DNA of 18,920 nt from Pseudomonadota bacterium (GTDB taxonomy: Bacteria; Desulfobacterota; Syntrophobacteria; Syntrophobacterales; Syntrophobacteraceae): assembly GCA_023416335.1 (NCBI GenBank), contig JAEZHY010000089.1:1-18920 (forward strand), in the 5' to 3' direction. Position numbers and translations under genes: made by a program. Shown piece after piece: positions 1 to 8,048 of this stretch (the stretch's first letter is position 1; each line of letters starts with the position of its first letter). The notes beneath the pieces were generated by a model, which saw only the letters and a program-made list of their open reading frames with translations, searched no databases and had not been told where the DNA came from.

Positions 1-507
1 ACCGGCCAGGCGAAGGGCCATCAGCGCGGCCAGTTCACTTTCCCTCGATTCCCACAGCGGCATCACAAGTGCAACTTTATGAGCAAAGTCCTCGGGATTG
101 TTTCGTTTGACCTGCAGGATGCGGTCGGCAATCATCCGGACGGCATCGGGATATGCAATGCGCTTCCAGCCGCTTCCATCCCTCACCATGGGAAACAGTA
201 TGCGGTGGGGACTGTATGTAAGTTCGACCAGGGATTTTCCCTTTGGGCACATTGCTCCGCCGGTCCAGTAGTTCTCCGGATTCCCGAAGACGTTTACCAC
301 CTTGCCGTCAGATACCTGGACCTTTGTCGTGCAGCGCACCTGGCAGAACTGGCAGCAACTGTCAACTTCCCGGTCCACTCCCGGGCCGTTTGGCCCTGCG
401 GCTTCAGCCGGAGATACTGGCCCTTCCGGTCCGCCGATAATGCCGCTCCCCACGGCCATGGCTCCGGCCTTGAGGAAATCGCGTCTACTGAGATTGGGAG
501 TTTTCAT
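1..507 (-). CDS. Tat-exported molybdopterin oxidoreductase, catalytic subunit (N-terminal 169 residues, cut by window edge)
   Basis: Reading the minus strand from the ATG at 507 gives 169 codons without a stop, running off the window. An AAGGA lies 6 nt before the ATG. The N-terminus has a classic twin-arginine signal (SRRDFLKAG), so the protein should be folded with cofactor and exported to the periplasm. The mature part begins with a [4Fe-4S] cysteine set (CCQFCQVRC, then MCPKGKS) typical of the DMSO reductase (CISM) superfamily. The visible part stops just before the region carrying the Mo/W ligand. By hand alignment it is about 82% identical over 121 residues to the product of the gene immediately upstream (567-2732), so the two are tandem paralogues. 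Substrate unknown; the polysulfide/thiosulfate reductase branch is one possibility. Whether iron-sulfur and membrane-anchor subunits follow cannot be seen. Confidence 0.88.
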   Translation of the reverse strand, partial: MKTPNLSRRDFLKAGAMAVGSGIIGGPEGPVSPAEAAGPNGPGVDREVDSCCQFCQVRCTTKVQVSDGKVVNVFGNPENYWTGGAMCPKGKSLVELTYSPHRILFPMVRDGSGWKRIAYPDAVRMIADRILQVKRNNPEDFAHKVALVMPLWESRESELAALMALRLAG

Positions 508-548
508 CCGGGATCCTTAAAAAACAAACAGTTGTGCTAAATTGCCGA

Positions 549-561
549 CAGGATCGTCCTG
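549..561 (-). other. Small hairpin between the two oxidoreductase genes
   Basis: CAGGA and TCCTG form a 5-bp perfect stem around a 3-nt loop in the 59-nt gap between the stop of the first oxidoreductase gene and the start of the second. No T-run follows on the minus strand, so it is not a standard terminator. It could adjust relative expression of the two paralogues or be chance. Confidence 0.25.
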
Positions 562-566
562 CCGAA

Positions 567-2732
567 CTAAGCCTTTTTCACAAGCCGGCACCCGAACCCG
601 TTGAACTGGGCGGACACCTTGTCCCAATAATTGGGGATAATCGTGTTGATTGTAGTCCCGCGGTTTCCCGGAACGGGTGTCTTAGGCGTGGGATGCGAAG
701 GAGTCCACACAACCCCAGGCAGGATCGCCTCGTTGACTTTGACTTTCGCTTCGAGTTTCCCGATTTTCGTCTCTATATAGGCCAGGTCGCCGCTTTTGAG
801 TTCCAGTCGAGCGGCAGTTTCCGGATGGATGTGAACGACGTTTCCCTCCGAGAACTGCCCCATGTAATACGACCAGTTCGTATAGGAGTGATGCCAGTGG
901 TTCACCACCTTGCCCTGAGTAAAGATGAGTGGGAATTTTCCGAATTCTTCGCTCTTGTCGCTCAGGGGACTGCCTTCAGGTTCTTCCCATCTGATCGGGC
1001 CGAGCGGCTTGGAACTGAGCTGCACTTTCCCGTCATCGGTCGGAAACCGGCCGTCGCGGAAGATGGACCCCTTGCTCTCGGGTTCATCGGCCGAAAAGCT
1101 GGGCCAGGTAACTCCCGTCCTGGTCGTCTTGACACGCTCCAGAGTCATTCCGTTCCACGAAGGAACCTGTTCTCGAAAAATCTCGTAAAGCTCCGCGGGA
1201 GTCTCATAAGACGGGAACTTACCCGGGTTGAGCAGCTTTCCAAGATCGGAATAAAACTTCAATTCTTCGATAACTTCCCCGGGCTTTTCGATGATCTTGC
1301 TGCGCCAGACCACATGCCTCTGAGATCCGTACATGGATCCTTCGGTTTCATACGGCATGCATCCGGGAATTATGAGATGAGCGACTTCCGCTTCATCGTT
1401 CATGAAGAATCCGCGGTGGACGACGAACCCGACTTTCCCTATCGCATCGCGAACTGCATTGGCGTCGGGATACCGCCTGAAGGTGCTGTTCAGCAGAAGA
1501 ACATCCACCTTGCCGGTCTTCATGTTGTTCAGGACTTTTCTGAAAGCGAGTTTCGGCGAAATGTCGGGAGCGCTGTAGTGTTCGAGGAATTCGTCTTCCC
1601 CGCCCGGCTTGCCTCCCAGCACATCCATGATTCCCTTGCCCGGTCCGTCGAGATTATTCGTGATCGCCTGGAGGGACACGATGTTGCGCACGGTCTGCAG
1701 TCCATTCGTGTACCGTGCAAGCGACCCTCCCAGCCACACCAGCGTGGCAGGGCTTTTTCCAAGGGTTCTTGCCAGGTTTATTATCTGTCCGGGGTCGAGC
1801 CAGGTAATTTTTGCGGCCTGTTCGGGCGAGTAGTTCTCAACGGCCTTGGCAAGTTCGTTGAAACCAGCCACGTGCGAATCCACGTATTCCTTGTCGAAAA
1901 GCCCTTCCTTTATGAGCACGTGGGCAACGCCAAGGGCGAGAGCCCCATCGGAACCGGGCCGCGGAGTCAAATGCAGATCGGCCAGGTTGCTCGTCGCGGT
2001 GCGACGCGGGTCGATATAGACGATCTTTACGCCCTTCTCACGTGCGGCAAGCACCCATCGCGTATAGGGAGGATAGATTTCAGCCAGGTTGAGGCCCCAG
2101 AGAACCAACACCTTGCTCTTCAGCATTTCGTCCATGTTGGTCGTGGAATTCGAAGTACCGAGGCAGATGCGAAGGGCCGTCGAGGTACTGGCGATGCAAG
2201 TGTCTCCGGGCGAGCATGCGTCGGGGAAACCGGCCATGCGCAGCGCCATGAGCGCAGTCAGTTCGCTTTCCCTGGATTCCCACAGGGGCATGAAGAGGGC
2301 CACGCGATGAGCGAAGTCTTCGGGGTTCTTTCGCTTGACATCCAGGATACGCTCGGCAACCATCGTGATTGCTTCGGCATAACTGATGCGCTTCCATTCG
2401 CTGCCGCTTCGCAGCATGGGATAGAGGATGCGGTGAGGACTGTAAGTCAGTTCGACCGCGGATTTCCCCTTGGGGCACATGGCCCCGCCGGTCCAGTAAT
2501 TTTCATGGTTTCCGAAGACGTTAACAACCCTGCCCTTGCTGACCTGGACCTTGGTCGTGCAGCGCACCTGGCAAAACGGACAGCAGGAATCGAATTCCTT
2601 GTCGAAGTCCACACCGGGAACTGCCATCGCCGGAGAAATCTCCGGGCCCTCGCAAAGGACCTGGGCTCCGATGGCCGATACGCCAGCCTTCAAAAACCCC
2701 CGGCGGCTTATTAGAATATCTTTTCCCGTCAT
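567..2732 (-). CDS. Tat-exported molybdopterin oxidoreductase catalytic subunit (DMSO reductase superfamily)
   Basis: This 721-residue protein has a Tat signal (ISRRGFLKAG, residues 8-17), so it acts in the periplasm. Cysteines 51, 54, 58 and 86 form the N-terminal [4Fe-4S] site (CPFCQVRC...CPKGK). The stretch around residues 173-183 (DTCIAST) sits where this superfamily carries its Mo/W ligand, suggesting Cys179 as ligand. Later segments match the bis-MGD cofactor-binding layout: the RPGSDGALALG region (258-268), MPYETEGS (459-466) and a C-terminal molydopterin-binding domain (about 600-715). Length is usual for PsrA/PhsA-like catalytic subunits, but no motif fixes the substrate; a sulfur-compound reductase is a guess supported only by the adjacent YeiH-type exporter. 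The start is supported by AGGA 8 nt upstream of the ATG. It lies 76 nt behind the UspA-like gene and 59 nt before its paralogue. Confidence 0.93.
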   Translation of the reverse strand: MTGKDILISRRGFLKAGVSAIGAQVLCEGPEISPAMAVPGVDFDKEFDSCCPFCQVRCTTKVQVSKGRVVNVFGNHENYWTGGAMCPKGKSAVELTYSPHRILYPMLRSGSEWKRISYAEAITMVAERILDVKRKNPEDFAHRVALFMPLWESRESELTALMALRMAGFPDACSPGDTCIASTSTALRICLGTSNSTTNMDEMLKSKVLVLWGLNLAEIYPPYTRWVLAAREKGVKIVYIDPRRTATSNLADLHLTPRPGSDGALALGVAHVLIKEGLFDKEYVDSHVAGFNELAKAVENYSPEQAAKITWLDPGQIINLARTLGKSPATLVWLGGSLARYTNGLQTVRNIVSLQAITNNLDGPGKGIMDVLGGKPGGEDEFLEHYSAPDISPKLAFRKVLNNMKTGKVDVLLLNSTFRRYPDANAVRDAIGKVGFVVHRGFFMNDEAEVAHLIIPGCMPYETEGSMYGSQRHVVWRSKIIEKPGEVIEELKFYSDLGKLLNPGKFPSYETPAELYEIFREQVPSWNGMTLERVKTTRTGVTWPSFSADEPESKGSIFRDGRFPTDDGKVQLSSKPLGPIRWEEPEGSPLSDKSEEFGKFPLIFTQGKVVNHWHHSYTNWSYYMGQFSEGNVVHIHPETAARLELKSGDLAYIETKIGKLEAKVKVNEAILPGVVWTPSHPTPKTPVPGNRGTTINTIIPNYWDKVSAQFNGFGCRLVKKA

Positions 2733-2765
2733 CGACTCTTTCCTGTCCGCGCTCGAATTGGATCG

Positions 2766-2781
2766 AGCATTTCATCCGCCT
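2766..2781 (-). promoter_or_regulatory. Weak sigma54-like -24/-12 element before the oxidoreductase genes
   Basis: On the minus strand AGGCGG-N5-ATGCT keeps the GG-N10-GC spacing of a sigma54 promoter and would start transcription near 2755, 23 nt before the ATG. It departs from TGGCAC-N5-TTGCW at several places, and no dyad like those at 8049 or 12204 was seen nearby. It may be chance. Confidence 0.2.
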
Positions 2782-2808
2782 GCGACCATGCGCCCGCAGG
2801 TACCCCGA

Positions 2809-3255
2809 TCAACAGGGGACTACGTTTTCAAAGCCTCTTTTTTGAAGCGTCTTTTCCCACGTTGCATTCCCAAACAGCGGGAAGCGTTTCTTCTTCTCTT
2901 TTGGAACGAAGATGAGTTTGTAGCCCCTGGAGGCCTCCCGAATCATTGCGTCCTCACAATCATCGAGTTCCGCCATTGAGATCCGGATCTGGAGGCCAAG
3001 TTCAGCCGCCTTCTCTTTCAAGACCTTCTCCAGCTCCCATGCCTGCCGCAGCAGGTCCAGCCTGATGTGGAACAGAAACTGGCAGCGGGCATTTCCGGGT
3101 ACCACCACGTCATTCTTCCCGTAGTGGAACAGATGTGAGGACAGGACCAGGAGAATGTCCAGCACGCATCCGTTCGAGGTCGCGTAGTCCATCGCCACGT
3201 CCTCGGTCAGGCCGGCCCGCTCCAGGGAGCTTATGAGAAGAACTCGGTCACTCAT
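2809..3255 (-). CDS. UspA-like (universal stress protein family) cytoplasmic protein
   Basis: A 148-residue protein that opens with a short hydrophobic strand (RVLLISSL) and has the size and alternating alpha/beta pattern of single-domain UspA proteins, including a long charged helix near the middle (LRQAWELEKVLKEKAAELG) before a second strand (LQIRISM) and a late strand (YKLIFVPK). The glycine-rich G-2x-G-9x-G nucleotide motif of ATP-binding Usp proteins is not evident, so it may not bind ATP. No signal peptide or membrane span is seen. I chose ATG 3255 over an upstream in-frame TTG (3273): it lies 4 nt after the stop of the 58-residue gene, which suggests translational coupling, as the Shine-Dalgarno sequence is weak. 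Usp-type partners next to transporters often act as regulatory subunits; that role here is inferred. Confidence 0.65.
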   Translation of the reverse strand: MSDRVLLISSLERAGLTEDVAMDYATSNGCVLDILLVLSSHLFHYGKNDVVVPGNARCQFLFHIRLDLLRQAWELEKVLKEKAAELGLQIRISMAELDDCEDAMIREASRGYKLIFVPKEKKKRFPLFGNATWEKTLQKRGFENVVPC

Positions 3256-3259
3256 GGGC

Positions 3260-3436
3260 TTAGTACAGATCAAGTGCCTGCAGGATCCAGAGGATGATTG
3301 CGGACCCGGCCCCCAGGATAACGGCCAGGTAATCGTCCAGACGATGCCTCAACAGTTTTGCTTCCGACTGGGCCTTGACCTTGGCGAGGTCAGACTCATC
3401 GACGAATTCGGCGCTTGCTTTTATTTCTTCACTCAT
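3260..3436 (-). CDS. Small single-span membrane protein, 58 residues
   Basis: A short gene between the YeiH-type transporter and the UspA-like gene. It starts at ATG 3436, with a GGGGAG a few bases upstream, and ends at TAA 3260-3262. The first ~35 residues are charged and probably helical (MSEEIKASAEFVDESDLAKV...), followed by one hydrophobic segment (about residues 37-56, YLAVILGAGSAIILWILQAL) and a tiny C-terminal tail. The spacing is operon-like: 25 nt after the transporter gene and 4 nt before the UspA-like ATG. I recognise no family. A helper or regulatory subunit of the transporter is a reasonable inference from position and topology only. Confidence 0.72.
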   Translation of the reverse strand: MSEEIKASAEFVDESDLAKVKAQSEAKLLRHRLDDYLAVILGAGSAIILWILQALDLY

Positions 3437-3461
3437 GAACCAGGCTCCCCGGTGTTTTTCG

Positions 3462-4646
3462 CTATTTCACGAAATAGCCCATTTTCATTCCGATCAGGAT
3501 TGCGATAAGGCAGGTAAAGACCTTTATGACCCCGGCAAGCCATGCGATGGCGATGCCTTTCAATCCTGCCGACTTGACATCCGAAAACTTGGTCTGCAAT
3601 CCGATTCCCACGAAGCACAAGGTAAAGAACCAGATCATTACCTGTTCCATGGCGTACCGGGCGGGCAGCGGGAAGACGTGCATGCAGTTCACCACCCACA
3701 GGCCTACGAAACCGAAAACGAAAATGGGGAATTTGTCCTTGATGACTTCCCAGAAGCTGATTTTTTCCCGTCTGAACTCTGCCGTGAAAACCAGGAAGTA
3801 GATATAGAGCACGCCCGCTGGGATGAGTACGATGCGGCCGATGTTTGCGAATCCCGCCACCTTGCCCGCCTCGAAGCCGTAGTTGAACCCGGTTGCGATG
3901 ACCTGGGCCGAATTGGGCACTCCCGTCGCGCTCCAGATGCCGAAAGCGTATTCAGGAATGCCCACAAGTCGCCCGACCCAGGGCAGGAGGAAAAGGCAGG
4001 TAACACCAAATGTGATTAAAGAGGCAATTGCATAAGCAACCTGATCGGTTCTCGCCTTGACCATCGGGGCTATGGCGACGACCGCTGAAACTCCGCACAT
4101 CGAAAAACCGGCAGATAAAAGTCCGGTGAGACGGTCTCCTATCTTGAGAAGCCGGCAAAGCAGGATGACAATGGTAGCAGAGCCGAAAACGAATATTGCC
4201 ATGAGAGTGATGCTCTGTCCGCCAAGCTTTACGAGGTCCCGCAGAAGATACTGTGTTCCCAGCAGAACGATCCCGGTGTTCATCATTACCGGGGTGAAAC
4301 TGATCCCGGACTCCCAGCTTTTGGGAACGCCGATGACATTCCGAATGACAATTCCGACCACCAGGCCGATGACGACATAGTTAAAGTGGAGCAGGTCAAT
4401 GAACAGCCCCTTCCCGTATATGGGCGGAAGGACGTGATCGATATATGAGAGAAGCTTCTCGATCGTAAACGGCCAGGGCAGGCCGGGTAATCCACAGAAA
4501 GCCGCTATAACGAACATTGCGAGCAGACCAGGCATGCTCTCGCGGAATCCCGGCAGCGCCTGCCATATGGAAACCTTCTTCATCGAGGCGTTTATCGGTG
4601 CGAGAACACCATTTCTATCTATGCTCGGACTGAGAGTATCACTCAT
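3462..4646 (-). CDS. YeiH/UPF0324 family transporter (putative sulfate exporter)
   Basis: A 394-residue integral membrane protein with about ten hydrophobic spans and a soluble N-terminal ~30 residues. Two conserved signatures of the YeiH (Cons_hypoth698, putative sulfate exporter) family are visible: CGVSAVVAIAPMVKA (residues 184-198) and the segment WSATGVPNSAQVIATG (about 238-253), matching the family's tryptophan/glycine ... AQV pattern. Length is slightly above the usual ~340-350 because of the N-terminal extension. The ATG has AAGGA 7 nt upstream. It is the first of a closely spaced minus-strand run (transporter, 58-residue membrane protein, UspA-like protein, two oxidoreductases). The family annotation as sulfate exporter is itself largely predicted. 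Here the link to redox enzymes suggests export of an oxyanion or small organosulfur acid, which is inference. Confidence 0.9.
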   Translation of the reverse strand: MSDTLSPSIDRNGVLAPINASMKKVSIWQALPGFRESMPGLLAMFVIAAFCGLPGLPWPFTIEKLLSYIDHVLPPIYGKGLFIDLLHFNYVVIGLVVGIVIRNVIGVPKSWESGISFTPVMMNTGIVLLGTQYLLRDLVKLGGQSITLMAIFVFGSATIVILLCRLLKIGDRLTGLLSAGFSMCGVSAVVAIAPMVKARTDQVAYAIASLITFGVTCLFLLPWVGRLVGIPEYAFGIWSATGVPNSAQVIATGFNYGFEAGKVAGFANIGRIVLIPAGVLYIYFLVFTAEFRREKISFWEVIKDKFPIFVFGFVGLWVVNCMHVFPLPARYAMEQVMIWFFTLCFVGIGLQTKFSDVKSAGLKGIAIAWLAGVIKVFTCLIAILIGMKMGYFVK

Positions 4647-4760
4647 TCGCTGTTCCTTTCACACTGCTGCAAAATATGAGGCGAGTCCTTCAGGGCCGTC
4701 CTGACCGGAGGCATTTTCGCCCCCGGCTTTTTCGGACAGACCTCCGGCCACATGCCGTTC
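4647..4760. other. 114-nt gap with long-loop inverted repeat
   Basis: Between the secreted-protein stop and the transporter start, CCGGAGG and CCTCCGG form a 7-bp inverted repeat around a loop of about 30 nt. There is no T-run, so it does not look like a normal terminator. Read-through from the upstream gene into the transporter run is possible. No convincing promoter was seen. Confidence 0.3.
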
Positions 4761-7628
4761 TTACTTCAACCGCCAGACCTCACGGTATGCCAGACGATCG
4801 AGCAGAGTCCGCCTGAGGAAGTTTTCCGTCGTACCGTTCACTCCAACCAGTACGTCCACGTTCTTCCTTGCGTATTCCGCGAGGTTCGGAGTCTTCCTGC
4901 CCGTCCGGTCCTCGATATGCCAGGCGTTGATGGCTTCTCCGTCGAAGTCGTCGACTACGACCTTGAAGTATCCGTTCGGACCGGTGAAAACCGGGTTGTC
5001 CTGGTCGAGAACGATCGGCTCCTTGTTGTCGAGGATAAGTTCGTTGAGCTGGTAGCAATGACCGCAGACATCCGGCCGCACCATGAAACGAGGATCTTCG
5101 GGCCAGGCGGTATCCATCTGGTAGGTCTTGCACTCGCTTGCGAGGAAAAGGGTTACTTCGCCCTTATCCAATTGTGCCGGATATTCCAGGTCAACCTGGA
5201 CATCGTCATGGATGAGATGAAGCTTTTCCTGCGACGGACCGTACTGGGGCAGCGTTTCATTCAAAGTACCGTCAAGAGGCCCCAGGGTCTTTTCGGCCAC
5301 CGGGTTGCCGGCGCTATCCAGCAGCGCAACCTGAACCGTTTTCGCGTTCGCATCGATGCCTGCGATCTTTACCGTGTATTTGCCCACCTTGGACGTTTCA
5401 CCGGGCTTCAGCACCGCTTTAGCAGGCTTTTTATAGGTAACGGTGAATTCGCTCATCCCGGGGGTCCCCATTTCGGCAACTTCCACGAAGTCCGGAGTCA
5501 CCCACCGGGGAATCAGGTAAGTTGCGCCTTCGCCGAAGACATCCGGCATGAAATATTTGTCGTCGAGCGGATGTTCACCCGCAGGAAGTTTGGCGGCCAA
5601 AACATCTTCGAAACTTGCCAGGCCGGGCCCCACCATGATGTTGGCACCCCAGGTATTTCCGGAGTATTTCGTAACGCGCAGTTCCGCAACCGGCCGTCCC
5701 AGCAGCATTCTGCTGCCCATGTAGCGCAGGGCCTTGCCCCCGTCGCCGAAAGGCGCATCCTGCCAGAACAACTGGTTCCCATCCCCCATCGGATACTCTT
5801 TCCAGCGGTCGATCCGGAAATTCTTCTTCACGACGAGGTAGCTCTTGAATCTTTCGAGAAACGCTTCCTTACCGAGAATGTAGAGCGATTCGCCGGGCCG
5901 GATGTTTCTGCCATCCCTCGTGCTGTAATAAAGCCCTCCGGGCGGTATAATGATCTTCTTGTTCCTGTAGTCTATATAGCTCGCCCGGATGACCATGGTC
6001 TCGGAGGCGCTGATTTTTTCGGCTTTCCGGTTTTCGACGAAAGCCCGGACGAAACCTCTCATCTTGGGGACGAAGGCACAGGTGGGATCCGGGGCAAACC
6101 ACTTGGCATCGGGTACGACCGCCGGATAAGAGGAGAACTTCGATTTCACGACCGGGACCCCGTAAGTGGGATCGGCAAGGCGCGTGAGGAAGGTATCCTC
6201 CATAAGAGAGACTATGAGCGGGCTCTTCCCGATGAAGAAGTCCATATTGGCCCGACCTTCCTTCCAGAGAATCATGTTGTCGGTCCGCTGGAAGAAAGAA
6301 TCGCGAACATAGCAGTCTTTCACCGCGTCCTTGTCGATATCGTCAAGCACGACGTTGAAGTATTTCCTGTCCCATATTTCGGAAATCTTAATGGGACCGG
6401 CGTAGGAATCGTTTTCTTTGCTGAGCGTGAAGGCGTCTTTGTTTTCGAGCACAAGGCGCTTCAACATACCTGTTTCCAGATCGGCTTCGAGTCTCACCAG
6501 ATACCGCGGATCCCTCGGCCAGGGCTTGCCGTTTTCGACTTTAACCAGCCGGTCGTATACGGCGAAACTGACAGTTCCATCCGCCCATCCGTAGGGGACC
6601 CCCGTGGTCCATGGCGCGTAGTCCGAGTACTTCGCCCAGGAAGGCTCGACAATCATTTCAATATGCAGGTCGTGTTCCGGCAGGGTCAGGCACATCTTCT
6701 CCTGATCCATCACGTGGTATTCCTGCTGGGTCGAAGGTATTATCAGCTTTGATCCGAGCACCTTGTCGCCGGTCCAGTCCCGAACCTCAACCAGGACACC
6801 ATCGGGCTTCCTGAATGCATATATCCGCTTATTGAAGTACCATCGGTAGCTGTCCTGGCGTATTTTCATGGTATACGGCCGATTCAGGGAAAAGATCGCT
6901 TCCGTTACCTGCGGGTACTCGACCTTGGCGAATACGCTCTCGCCGAAATCCACTCGATCGGCTGTCAGCTTGCTCGCTCCGAAGATGTAGGTGTTGCCCA
7001 TGACGAAATCCCTGTCCTGGGGCAGAATTCCCTCTTCGAACTTATGATTTTTGACTGATTCCGGTTGCGGGAAAGCAGTCGAAACGGGCCACTCATTCTG
7101 CCAGCCGCCGGACGGCGATATGAGTGCGAATTCTCCATAGGGTTTGCGGTAATGATCGGTCGAGTAGTCGAACCAGATTCGGTAGCCGGCGGGATCGATC
7201 AGGGCCTTGCCGCCCTTTTTAACGGTTACGTTTTCTTTTACGACCTTGGTACTCGTGCTCCGCACGAGGTAGCTGTTCTCGCCGAGAACCAGGAAGGGAT
7301 CGCGCATAAGCGGCCTGGCATACGTCGATGTTTCCGAAGCATAATAAAGGCCGCCCGCCGGGACCGTCACAGTGGAGTTCTTTACGCTGCTTCCGCGCAG
7401 AACTATGCACTCCGAAAGAGAACGTGTCTGGCCGTATTGATTGTGGGAATCTACATTCTGCAATCCCCCCAACTCGGGCATATACGTCGCGTCTGTAGCA
7501 GGCTGAAGGCCTCGGGGGTTCGTATCCGCCGCCGCCGTACCGGGTAGAGGCATTAGTAAGCAGAGCGATACAGCGCAAGCTGATATCCATTTGGGTAAAC
7601 TGCGAGGCCTTGCTTCCTTAATCACCAT
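4761..7628 (-). CDS. Secreted protein of unknown function with internally duplicated ~370-residue module
   Basis: A 955-residue protein with a Sec signal peptide: a basic N-region (MVIKEARPRSLPKW), a hydrophobic core (ISACAVSLCLLMPLP) and a likely cleavage after AAA near residue 34. I chose ATG 7628 because AGGAG lies 8 nt upstream; an in-frame ATG at 7652 has its AGGG directly abutting. The mature protein contains two diverged copies of one unit, residues about 74-445 and 544-909. Matching landmarks are VPAGGLYY and IPPGGLYY; YLVRSTSTKVVKENV and FLERFKSYLVVKKNF; WPRDPRYLVR and WPEDPRFMVR; and YFNVVLDDIDKDAV and YFKVVVDDFDGEAI. The second copy alone has a CGHC pair (no following His, so not a heme site). 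It is rich in beta-strand patterns and lacks a membrane span after the signal. I recognise no family. A sigma54-like promoter and an activator-type dyad lie upstream, and transport and redox genes follow. Confidence 0.9.
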   Translation of the reverse strand: MVIKEARPRSLPKWISACAVSLCLLMPLPGTAAADTNPRGLQPATDATYMPELGGLQNVDSHNQYGQTRSLSECIVLRGSSVKNSTVTVPAGGLYYASETSTYARPLMRDPFLVLGENSYLVRSTSTKVVKENVTVKKGGKALIDPAGYRIWFDYSTDHYRKPYGEFALISPSGGWQNEWPVSTAFPQPESVKNHKFEEGILPQDRDFVMGNTYIFGASKLTADRVDFGESVFAKVEYPQVTEAIFSLNRPYTMKIRQDSYRWYFNKRIYAFRKPDGVLVEVRDWTGDKVLGSKLIIPSTQQEYHVMDQEKMCLTLPEHDLHIEMIVEPSWAKYSDYAPWTTGVPYGWADGTVSFAVYDRLVKVENGKPWPRDPRYLVRLEADLETGMLKRLVLENKDAFTLSKENDSYAGPIKISEIWDRKYFNVVLDDIDKDAVKDCYVRDSFFQRTDNMILWKEGRANMDFFIGKSPLIVSLMEDTFLTRLADPTYGVPVVKSKFSSYPAVVPDAKWFAPDPTCAFVPKMRGFVRAFVENRKAEKISASETMVIRASYIDYRNKKIIIPPGGLYYSTRDGRNIRPGESLYILGKEAFLERFKSYLVVKKNFRIDRWKEYPMGDGNQLFWQDAPFGDGGKALRYMGSRMLLGRPVAELRVTKYSGNTWGANIMVGPGLASFEDVLAAKLPAGEHPLDDKYFMPDVFGEGATYLIPRWVTPDFVEVAEMGTPGMSEFTVTYKKPAKAVLKPGETSKVGKYTVKIAGIDANAKTVQVALLDSAGNPVAEKTLGPLDGTLNETLPQYGPSQEKLHLIHDDVQVDLEYPAQLDKGEVTLFLASECKTYQMDTAWPEDPRFMVRPDVCGHCYQLNELILDNKEPIVLDQDNPVFTGPNGYFKVVVDDFDGEAINAWHIEDRTGRKTPNLAEYARKNVDVLVGVNGTTENFLRRTLLDRLAYREVWRLK
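4902..5999 (-). repeat. Second copy of the internal protein duplication
   Basis: Encodes residues about 544-909 of the secreted protein. It aligns with the first copy in the same order of landmarks (PPGGLYYS, FLERFKSYLVVKKNF, WPEDPRFMVR, NGYFKVVVDDFDG). Identity is low at protein level, so the duplication is old. Confidence 0.75.
6294..7409 (-). repeat. First copy of the internal protein duplication
   Basis: Encodes residues about 74-445 of the secreted protein. Landmarks VPAGGLYYA, YLVRSTSTKVVKENV, WPRDPRYLVR and KYFNVVLDDIDKD recur in the second copy at constant spacing of about 470 residues. Confidence 0.75.
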
Positions 7629-7809
7629 GTATACAGCTCCTGATATACGCATCCCTGAAAAATTCGTCCTGTTGCCGGGGGAGGGTTATGCGGTCCGACC
7701 GCCTCTCCTCAGCGCCAGGCGGCAAAGTCGGCCGGATTGATTTAACGAAGCGGAATAGAACAAACTTCGATGAGTAGTGGTGCCCCGTACCCCCCGTGCT
7801 GCTCGATAA

Positions 7810-7825
7810 AGCAAGTAGCATACCA
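7810..7825 (-). promoter_or_regulatory. Candidate sigma54 promoter for the secreted-protein gene
   Basis: The minus strand reads TGGTAT-N5-TTGCT, against the sigma54 consensus TGGCAC-N5-TTGCW: GG and GC are exactly 10 nt apart and the -12 block is perfect. Transcription would start near 7799, giving a 171-nt leader before ATG 7628. A sigma54-activating regulator is encoded just across the gap, and a dyad related to two others in the window lies about 258 bp upstream. Confidence 0.6.
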
Positions 7826-7892
7826 AGGTTACGCCCCCGTCAGGAGCGACCGGAGGCGGTCCGCATATCCTCAATAAACCCCGCAACATATA

Positions 7893-7906
7893 AACGCGAG
7901 TGCGTT
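7893..7906. promoter_or_regulatory. Short dyad AACGC-N4-GCGTT upstream of the sigma54 element
   Basis: A perfect 5-bp inverted repeat centred about 100 bp upstream of the predicted leftward start site, a common place for enhancer-type activator sites. It does not match the 18-bp dyad, and no second copy was found, so it may be chance. Confidence 0.25.
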
Positions 7907-8048
7907 GCACCACTTAGAATGGAAAGATCGGTATCGCTCAGCGAAATGCTTTCTGCAAAAGCTTCCAGGACGATAGCCGGTCCGATTGGAAGGCGCCAAA
8001 GGCAACAGTGTACTTAGCCCGAAAAAGACCCGTAAAGTACCGAATCGA

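Noticed and set aside
534..2714. Very long plus-strand open frame opposite the first oxidoreductase gene
   Set aside because: It is antisense to a gene with clear cofactor motifs and a Tat signal, and its own translation has no recognisable domain. GC-rich third positions leave such mirror frames open. The same applies to 4752-6752 (plus) and 10750-12102 (minus).
4647..4760. Sigma54 promoter before the YeiH-type transporter
   Set aside because: One GG-N10-GC match exists on the minus strand but neither the CAC nor TTGC blocks fit, and no dyad was found in the gap.
5043..5067. CxxC in the second module of the secreted protein as a heme or redox site
   Set aside because: The motif is CGHCY with no following His for heme c, and the first module lacks it, so it is not a conserved feature of the duplicated unit.
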